Part shown: one piece after another, positions 55,840 to 64,000 of the stretch | Layout: every line of letters starts with the position of its first letter | Position numbering within the stretch: the stretch's first letter is position 1 | Assembly (NCBI RefSeq): GCF_050948215.1 | Contig: NW_027488713.1 | Coordinates: forward strand, 124,001 to 188,000 | From: Halictus rubicundus | Taxonomy: Eukaryota; Arthropoda; Insecta; Hymenoptera; Halictidae | Reading direction: 5' to 3' | Length of the DNA stretch: 64,000 bases | Made by a program: the position numbers and the translations under genes | Notes under the pieces: model-generated | What the model was told of the DNA's origin: nothing | The model's input: only the letters and a program-made list of their open reading frames with translations | Database searches by the model: none

Positions 55840-58290
55840 TCTATCCTATCCAATCCCCTATCCTATGCTCTACCCTATCCTATCCTCTATCCTATCCTAT
55901 CCTCTATCGTCTCCAATCTTCTATCCTATCCAATCCCCCATCCTATCATCTATCCTATCCAATCTGAAATCCTATCCTCTATCCGATCCTATCCTCTATC
56001 TGATCATATCCAATATCCTATCCTATCCTCTATCCTATCCTCTATCCTATCCTATCCTCTATCCTATCCTATCCTTTATCCTATCCTATCTTCTATCCTA
56101 TCCTATCCTCTATCCTATAATATCCCCTATCCTATCCAATCCTCTATCCTATCCTCTATCCTATCCTCTATCCTATCCTCTATCCTATCCTATCCTCAAT
56201 CCTATCCTATCCTCTATACTATCATATCATCTATCCTATTCTATACTCTATCCTATCCTATCCGCTACCCTATCCTATCCTCTATCCTATCCTGTCCTCT
56301 AGCCTGTCCTATCCTCTATCGTCTCCTATCCTCTATGCGATCCTATCCTCTATACTATCCTAACCTCTATCCTATCCAATCCTATATCCTATCCTATCCG
56401 CTAACCTATCCTATCCTCTATCCTATCCAATCCCCTATCCTATCTTCTATCCGATACTATCCTCTATCCTATCCTATCATCTATAATATCGTATCCTCTA
56501 TCGTATAATATCATCTACCCTATCCTATTCTCTATCCTATCCTATCCTCTATCCTATCCTATCCTCATTCCTATCCTATCCTCTATCATATCCTATCCTC
56601 TATCATATCCTATCCTCTATCCTATCCTATCCTCTATCGTCTCCTATCCGCTATGCGATCCTAACCTCTATCCTATCCTAACCTCTATCGTATCCAATCC
56701 CCTATCCTATCCTCTATCCGATCCTATCATCTATCCTATCCTATCCTCCATAATATCGTATCCTCTATCCTATCCTATTCGCTATCCTATCCTATCCTCT
56801 ATCGTATCCTATCCTCTATCCTATCCTATCCTCATTCCTATCCTATCCTCTATCCTATCCTATCCTCTATCCTATTCTATACTCTACCCTATCCTATCCG
56901 CTATTCTATCCTATCCTCTATCCTATCCTATCTTCTATCTTATCCAATCCCCTATCCTATCCTCTATCCGATCATATCCTCTATCCTATCCTATACTCTA
57001 TAATATCGTATCCTCTATCCTATTATATCCTCCATCCTATAATATCATCTATCCTATCCTATTCTCTATCCTATCCAATCCCCTATCCTATCCTATATCC
57101 TATCCTATCCGCTAACCTATTCTATCCTCTATCCTATCCTATCCTCTATCGTCTCCAATCTTCTATCCTATCCTATCCCCTATTCTATCCTCTATCCTAT
57201 CCAATCCGAAATCCTATCCTCTATCCGATCCTATCCTCTATCTGATCATATCCACTATCCTATCCTATCCTATCCTCTATCGTAACCTATCCTCTATCCT
57301 ATCCTATCCTCTATCGTCTCCTATCTTCTATCCTATCCAATCCCCTGTCCTATCCTCTATTCTGTCCTATTCTCTATCCTATCCTCTATCATATCCTATC
57401 CTCTATCCTATCCTTTCCTCTATCCTATCCTATCCTCTATCGTATCCTATCCTCTATCCTATCCTATCCTCTATCCTATCCTATCTTCTATCTTATCCTA
57501 TCCTCCATGCTATCCTAACCTCTATCATATTCTATCCTCTATCGTATCCAATCCCCTATCCTATCCTCTATCCGATCCTATCATCTATCCTATCCTATCC
57601 TCCATAATATCGTATCCTCTATCCTATCCTATCCGCTATCCTATCCTATCCTCTATCCTATAATATCCCCTATACTATCCAATCCTCTATCCTATCCTCT
57701 ATCCTATCCTATCCTCTATCCTATCCTGTCCTCAATCCTATCCTATCCTCTATCCTATCCTATCCTCTATCCTATCCTCTATCCTATCCTATCCTCAATC
57801 CTATCCTATCCTCTATACTATCATATCCTCTAACCTATTCTATACTCTATCCTATCCTATCCGCTACCCTATCCTATCCTCTATCCTATCCTATCCTCTA
57901 TCCTGTCCTATCCTCTATCGTCTCCTATCCTCTATGCGATCATATCCTCTATCCTATCCTAACCTCTATCCTATCCAATCCTATATCCTATCCTATCTGC
58001 TAACCTATCCTATCCTCTATCCTATCGTATTCCTCTATCCTATCCTATCCTCTATTCTATCCTATCCTCTATCGTCTCCTATCCGCTATGCGATCCTATC
58101 CTCTATCCTATCCTAACCTCTATCCTATCCAATCCTATATCCTATCCTATCAGCTAACCTATCCTATCCTCTATCCTATCGAATCCCCTATCCTATCCTC
58201 CATCCTATCCTATCCTCTATCCTATCCTCTATCCTATCCTATCCTCTATCGTCTCCTATCCTCTATGCGATCCTATCCTCTATCCTATCC
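55840..58290. repeat. Segment C middle, mixed units
   Basis: Holds ATCTGAAATCC (about 55,963), repeated as ATCCGAAATCC at 57,203 and about 62,300 with CTATCTGATCATATCC nearby. Five ATGCGATC landmarks lie here. Two of them, at 57,934 and 58,088, are only 154 bp apart. No gene, RNA or mobile element is seen. Confidence 0.7.
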
Positions 58291-59705
58291 TAACCTCTAT
58301 GATATCCAATCCCCTATCCTATCCTCTATCCGATACTATCCTATATCCTATCCTATCCTCTATAATATCGTATCCTCTATCCTATAATATCATCTACCCT
58401 ATCCTATTCTCTATCCTATCCTATCCTCTATCCTATCCTATCCTCTATCGTCTCCTATCTTCTATCCTATCCAATCCCCTGTCCTATCCTCTATTCTGTC
58501 CTATTCTCTATCCTATCCTATCCTCCATAATATCGTATCCTCTATCCTATCCTATCCGCTATCCTATCCTATCCTCTATCCTATAATATCCCCTATCCTA
58601 TCCAATCCTCTATCCTATCCTCTATCCTATCGTCTATCCTATCCTATTCTCTATCCTATCATATCCTCTATCCTATCCTATCCTCTATCGTCTCCTCTCT
58701 TCTATCCTATCCAATCCCCTGTCCTATCCTCTATTCTGTCCTATTCTCTATCCTATCCTCTATCCTATCCTATCCAATCCTCTATCTTATCCGATCCTCT
58801 ATCCTATCCTATCCTCTATAATATCGTATCCTCTATCATATCCTATCCTCTTCCCTATAATATCATCTATCATATCCTCTTCCCTATCCTATCCTATCCT
58901 ATCAACAATCCTATCCAATCCCCTATCCTATCCAATCCTATATCCTATCCTATCCGCTATCCCATCCTATCCTCTATCCTATAATATCCTCTATCCTATC
59001 CTATCCTCTATCCTATCCTATCCTCTATCCTATCCTATCCTCTATCCTATCCTACCCTCTATCCTATCCTATCCACTATCGTATCCTATCCAATCCTCTA
59101 TCTTATCCGATCCTCTATCCTATCCTATCCTATCAACTATCCTATCCAATCCCCTATCCTATCCTCTATCCTATCCTATCCGCTATCCCATCCTATCCTC
59201 TATTCTATAATATCCCCCATCCTATCCAATCCTCTATCCTATCCTCTATCCTATCCTATCCTCTATCCTATCCTATCCTCTATCCTATCCTATCCTCTAT
59301 CCTATCCTATCCTCTATCCTATCCTACCCTCTATCCTATCCTATCATCTATCCTATCCTATCCAATCCTCTATCTTATCCGATCCTCTATCCTATCCTAT
59401 CCTCTATAATATCGTATCCTCTATCATATCCTATCCTCTTTCCTATAATATCATCTATCATATCCTATTCTCTATCCTATCCTATCCTATCAACAATCCT
59501 ATCCAATCCCCTATCCTATCCTCTATCCTATCCTATCCTCAATCCTATCCTATCCTCTATACTATCATATCCTCTATCCTATACTATACTCTATCCTATC
59601 CTATCCGCTACCCAATCCTATCCTCTATCCTATCCTATCCTCTATCCTGTCCTATCCTCTATCGTCCCCTATCCTCTATGCGATCCTATCCTCTATCCTA
59701 TCCTA
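58290..59705. repeat. Composite copy of two C segments
   Basis: The first part (58,290-58,700) matches 51,480-51,890 at offset 6,810. The second (58,590-59,700) matches 54,205-55,370 at about 4,380. The overlap near 58,590-58,700 is common to all three places. This block therefore appears to have been assembled from, or be the source of, the two others. Confidence 0.8.
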
Positions 59706-59708
59706 ACC

Positions 59709-60216
59709 TCTATCCTATCCTATCCTCTATCCTATCCTATCCTCTATCCTATCCTATCCTCTATCCTATCCTATCCTCTATCCTATCCTATCCTCTATCC
59801 TATCCTATCCTCTATCCTATCCTATCCTATCCTCTACCCTATCCTATCCTCTATCCTATCCTATCCTCTATCCTATCCTATCCTCTATCCTATCCTATCC
59901 TCTATCCTATCCTATCCTCTATCCTATCCTATCCTCTATCCTATCCTATCCTATCCTCTACCCTATCCTATCCTCTATCCTATACTATCCTGTATCCTAT
60001 TCTATACTCTATCCTATCCTATCCTCTATCCTATCCTATCCTCTATCCTATCCTATCCTCTATCCTATCCTATCCTCTATCCTATCCTATCCTCTATCCT
60101 ATCCTATCCTCTATCCTATCCTATCCTCTATCCTATCCTATCCTCTATCCTATCCTATCCTCTATCCTATCCTATCCTCTATCCTATCCTATCCTATCCT
60201 CTACCCTATCCTATCC
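59709..60216. repeat. Most homogeneous stretch: about 30 units with a 124-bp super-period
   Basis: Six 17-mers and one 22-mer make 124 bp (59,709-59,832), and this pattern repeats once (59,833-59,956), each 22-mer being followed by a TCTACCC unit. The next TCTACCC comes 243 bp later (60,200), i.e. thirteen 17-mers plus one 22-mer. The only other variants are TATACTATCC, a TGTATCC unit and TTCTATAC at 59,974-60,007. Begins right after an ATGCGATC landmark (59,678). Confidence 0.9.
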
Positions 60217-63200
60217 TCTATCCTATCCTATCCTATATCCTATCCTATCCTCAATCCTATCCTATCCTCTATCCTATCATATTCTCTATAATATCCTCTA
60301 TCCTATCCTATCCTCTATCCTATCATATTCTCTATAATATCATCTATCATATCCTATTCTCTATCCTATCCTATCCTATCAACAATCCTATCCAATCCCC
60401 TATCCTATCCAATCATATATCCTATCCTATCCGCTATCCCATCCTATCCTCTATCCTATAATATCCTCTATCCTATCCTATCCTCTATCCTGACTTATCC
60501 TCCATCCTATCCTATCCTCTATAATATCGTATCCACTATCATATCCTATCCTCTTTCCTATAATATCATCTATCATATCCTATTCTCTATCCTATCCTAT
60601 CCGCTACCCTATCCTATCCTCTATCCTATCCTATCCTCTATCCTGTCCTATCCTCTATCGTCTCCTATCCTCTATGCGATCCTATCCTCTATCCTATCCT
60701 AACCGCTATCCTATCCAATCCTATATCCTATCCTATCCTCTATCCCATCCTATCCTCTATCCTATAATATCCTCTATCCTATCCTATTCTCATTCCTATC
60801 CTATCATCTATCCTATCCTATCCTCTATCCTATTCTATACTCTACCCTATCCTATCCGCTATTCTATCCTATCCTCTATCCTATCCTATCTTCTATCCTA
60901 TCCAATCCCCTATCGTCTCCTATCCTCTATGCGATCCTATCCTCTATCCTATCCTAACCTCTATCCTATCCAATCCTATATCCTATCCTATCCGCTATCC
61001 TATCCTATCCTCTATCCTATCCAATCCCCTATCCTATCCTCTATCCGATACTATCCTCTATCCTATCCTATCCTCTATAATATCGTATCCTCTATCCTAT
61101 AATATCATCTACCCTATCCTATTCTCTATCCTATCCTATCCTCTATCCTATCCTATCCTCATTCCTATCCTATCCTCTATCATATCCTATCCTCTATCCT
61201 ATCCTATCCTCTATCCTATCCTATCCTCTATCCTGTCCTATCCTCTATCGTCTCCTATCCTCTATGCGATCCTATCCTCTATCCTATCCTAACCTCTATC
61301 CTATCCAATCCTATATCCTATCCTATCCGCTAACCTATCCTATCCTCTATCCTATCCTATCCTCTATCCTATCCTATCCTCTATCCTATCCTATCCTCTA
61401 TCCTATTCTATATTCTATCCGATCCTATACGATACTCTATCGTATCCTATCCTCTATCCTGTCCTATCCTCATTCCTATCCTATCATCTATCCTATCCTA
61501 TCCTCTATCCTATTCTATACTCTACCCTATACTAGCCGCTATTCTATCCTATCCTCTATCCTATCCTATCCTCTATCCTATCCTACCCTCTATCCTATCC
61601 TATCCTCTATCCTATAATATCCTCTATCCTATCCTATCCAATCCCCTATCGTATCCTCTATCCTATCCTATCCTCTATCGTCTCCTATCTTCTATCCTAT
61701 CCAATCTCCTGTCCTATCCTCTATTCTGTCCTATTCTCTATCCTATCCTCTATCCTATCCTATCCCCTATCCTATCCTATCCTCCATCCTATCCTATCCT
61801 CTATCATATTCTATCCTCTATCCTATCCAATCCCCTGTCCTATCCTCTATTCTGTCCTATTCTCTATCCTATCCTATCCTCCATCCTATCCTATCCTCTA
61901 TCCTATCCTCTATCCTATCCTCTATCCTATCCTATCCTCTATCCAATCCTATCCTTTATCCTATCCTATCTTGTATCCTATCCTATCCTCTATCCTATAA
62001 TATCCCCTATCCTATCCAATCCTCTATCCTATCCTCTATCCTATCCTCTATCCTACCCTATCCTCTATCCTATCCAATCCCCTGTCCTATCCTCTATTCT
62101 GTCCTATTCTCTGTCCTATCCTCTATCATATCCTATCCTCTATCCTATCCTATCCTCTATCCTATCCTATCCTCTATCCTATCCTATCCTCTATCCTATC
62201 CTATCCTCTATCCTATCCTCTATCCTATCCTATCCTCTATCCTATACTATCTTCTATCGTCTCCAATCTTCTATCCTATCCAATCCCCTATCCTATCCGA
62301 AATCCTATCCTCTATCCGATCCTATCCTCTATCTGATCATATCCAATATCCTATCCTATCCTATCCTCTATCGTATCCTATCCTCTATCCTACCCTATCC
62401 TATGTCCTATACTCTATCGTATCCTATCCTCTATCCTATCCTATCTTCTATCCTATCCTATCCTCTTTCCCATTCATTACTCTATCCTATCCTATCCGCT
62501 ATCCTATCATATCCTCTATCCTATCCTATCCAATCCCCTATCGTATCCTCTATCCTATCCTATCCTCTATCGTCTCCTATCTTCTATCCTATCCAATCCC
62601 CTGTCCTATCCTCTATTCTGTCCTATTCTCTGTCCTATCCTCTATCCTATCCTATCCTCTATCCTCTCCTATCCTCTATCCTATCCTATCCTCTACCCTA
62701 TCCTATCCTCTATCCTATCCTATCCTCTATCGTCTCCTATCCGCTATGCGATCCTATCCTCTATCCTATCCTATCCTCCATCCTATCATAACCTCTATCA
62801 TATTCTATCCTCTATCGTATCCAATCCCCTATCCTATCCTCTATCCGATCCTATCATCTATCCTATCCTATCCTCCATAACATCTTATCCTCTATCCTAT
62901 CCTATCCGCTATCCTATCCTATCCTCTATCCGATCCTATCCTCTATCCGATCCTATCCTCAATCCTATCCTATCCTCTATCCTATCCTATCCTCTATCCC
63001 ATCCTCTATCCTATCCTATCCTCAATCCTATCCTATCCTCTATACTATCATATCCTCTATCCTATTCTATACTCTATCCTATCCTATCCGCTACCCTATC
63101 CTATCCTCTATCCTATCCTATCCTCTATTCTGTCCTATCCTCTATCGTCTCCTATCCTCTATGCGATCCTATCCTCTATCCTATCCTAACCTCTATCCTA

Positions 63201-64000
63201 TCCAATCCTATATCCTATCCTATCCGCTAACCTATCCTATCCTCTATCCTATCCAATCCCCTATCCTATCCTCTATCCTATCCTATCCTCTATAATATCG
63301 TATCCTCTATCCTATAATATCATCTACCCTATCCTATTCTCTATCCTATCCTATCCTCTATCCTATCCTATCCTCATTCCTATCCTATCCTCTATCATAT
63401 CCTATCCTCTATCCTATCCTATCCTCTATCCTATCCTATCCTCTATCCTGTCCTATCCTCTATCGTCTCCTATCCTCTATGCGATCCTATCCTCTATCCT
63501 ATCCTAACCTCTATCCTATCCAATCCTATATCCTATCCTATCCGTTAACCTATCCTATCCTCTATCCTATCCTATCCTCTATCCTATTCTATACTCTACC
63601 CTATACTAGCCGCTATTCTATCCTATCCTCTATCCTATCCTATCCTCTATCCTATCCTACCCTCTATCCTATCCTATCCTCTATCCTATAATATCCTCTA
63701 TCCTATCCTATCCAATCCCCTATCCTATCCTCTATCCTATCCTCTATCCTATCCTCTATCCTATCCTATCCTCAATCCTATCCTATCCTCTATACTATCA
63801 TATCCTCTATCCTATTCTATACTCTATCCTATCCTATCAGCTACCCTATCCTATCCTCTATCCTATCCTATCCTCTATTCTGTCCTATCCTCTATCGTCT
63901 CCTATCCTCTATGCGATCCTATCCTCTATCCTATCCAATCCTATATCCTATCCTATCCGCTAACCTATCCTATCCTCTATCCTATCCAATCCCCTATCCT
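60217..64000. repeat. Right end of segment C
   Basis: Alternating ATGCGATC blocks and 12/17-mers, with a repeated TACTAGCCGC landmark (about 61,532 and 63,605), CCGAAATCC (about 62,300) and one CTCTTTCCCATTCATTACTC run (about 62,464) unlike anything else in C. The stretch 63,000-63,500 resembles 63,760-63,930 and 57,790-57,960. The array continues past the window. No gene seen. Confidence 0.7.

Larger units (their letters stand above)
47694..63918. repeat. ATGCGATC landmark, 21 scattered copies in segment C
   Basis: I find ATGCGATC beginning at 47,694, 48,877, 49,637, 50,057, 50,433, 50,700, 51,387, 52,054, 55,344, 56,336, 56,654, 57,934, 58,088, 58,266, 59,678, 60,674, 60,929, 61,264, 62,746, 63,479 and 63,911. 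Most are preceded by CGTCTCC. Many are followed by CTAACCTCTATCC and then CCGCTAACC. I saw none in A1 or A2. Spacing is irregular (154 to 3,290 bp), so this is a dispersed family marker and not a regular monomer. Confidence 0.88.
1..64000. repeat. TATCC-based satellite array filling the window
   Basis: Every line is made of TATCC pentamers with TC inserted after two, three or four of them, giving 12-, 17- and 22-bp units; the 17-bp unit TCTATCCTATCCTATCC dominates. Point variants (TATCG, TATCA, TATAATATC, CCAATCC, TACCC and others) decorate the array and act as landmarks for higher-order repeats. Guanine is very rare on the + strand. There is no stretch of non-repeat DNA anywhere, so every gene-free interval is accounted for by this entry. 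Satellite arrays of this kind are known from eukaryotic heterochromatin; function and species are not shown by the sequence. The array runs off both ends of the window. Confidence 0.98.
46041..64000. repeat. Segment C, distinct sub-family of the same satellite
   Basis: Same 17-bp building block, but landmark variants frequent in A (TATACACTCC, TATACAATCCCC, CTTTCCCATTC) are absent or almost absent. New ones take over: ATGCGATCC, CCTGTCCTATCCTCTATTCTG, ATCAACAATCC and CCAAACCCC. Duplications here are shorter and more interleaved (offsets 966, 1,064, about 4,380 and 6,810 bp) than the long clean copies in A. It continues past the end of the window. Whether C is an older, more scrambled domain or a separate array joined to A is inference. 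Confidence 0.85.

Noticed and set aside
49637..63479. ATG in the ATGCGATC landmark as repeated start codons of a small gene family
   Set aside because: The ATG arises from a single substitution in a TATCC unit; the downstream peptide is the generic repeat and its length varies with random stops such as CTAACC and ATAATATC.
1..64000. CRISPR array (short repeats at regular spacing)
   Set aside because: There are no unique spacers; the sequence between any two repeats is the same repeat, and no cas-like gene is present.
1..64000. Bkm-type (GATA)n sex-chromosome satellite
   Set aside because: The - strand is GGATA pentamers with an AGA interruption, not a GATA tetramer; only the GATA core is shared.
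1..64000. Triplex-forming homopyrimidine tract
   Set aside because: Each pentamer contains an A on the pyrimidine-rich strand, so no long pure homopyrimidine or mirror repeat exists.
1..64000. Mobile element or viral insertion interrupting the array
   Set aside because: I read the window through and found no block of non-satellite sequence, no terminal repeats and no target-site duplications.

Overview
The whole 64-kb window is satellite DNA. I see no gene, RNA gene, transposon, CRISPR array or other unique sequence in it. The building block is the pentamer TATCC. A TC dinucleotide is inserted after every two, three or four pentamers, giving units of 12, 17 or 22 bp. The 17-bp form (TCTATCCTATCCTATCC) is by far the commonest. 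The + strand is C/T-rich with very little G; the - strand reads GGATAGGATAGGATAGA. Megabase-type arrays like this, with nested higher-order repeats and no genes, are typical of eukaryotic heterochromatin (pericentromeric, subtelomeric or sex-chromosomal). I cannot name the species or chromosome from the sequence.

Layout. Segment A1 (about 1-24,255) and segment A2 (about 24,256-46,040) are two tandem copies of one long block. They differ by only about a dozen substitutions that I noticed by eye, plus several blocks gained or lost. Inside each copy is a 2,649-bp higher-order repeat present twice (A1 2,870-8,140; A2 26,911-32,181). A1 alone has an expanded cluster at 14,970-20,490 (three units offset by 2,128 and 1,341 bp). 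A2 alone has an extra tandem duplication of about 2,454 bp (32,096-37,020). At about 46,040 the array switches to a different sub-family, segment C (46,041-64,000). C is marked by 21 copies of a CpG-containing variant (ATGCGATC), by shorter and more scrambled duplications (offsets 966, 1,064, about 4,380 and 6,810 bp), and by a very homogeneous 17-mer tract at 59,709-60,216.

How it changes. Small length differences between copies are whole units: 17 bp, 34 bp, or 12 + 34 bp. Matched tracts of pure 17-mers differ in copy number (10 vs 9; 7 vs 6; lengths 128, 162 and 179 bp). Larger changes have breakpoints inside such tracts, as expected of unequal exchange or replication slippage between identical repeats. 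Shared and private differences give an order of events: first the 2,649-bp duplication, then the roughly 24-kb duplication, then the A1- or A2-only expansions and losses.

Many long open frames exist on the + strand, but they are a by-product of the repeat. The unit contains no stop triplet, 17 is not a multiple of 3, and all three forward frames therefore give the same 17-residue repeat (SILSYPLSYPILYPILS). The - strand is closed in every frame by TAG. No coding region is annotated. Boundaries of repeat blocks are uncertain by tens of bases because the flanks are the same repeat.
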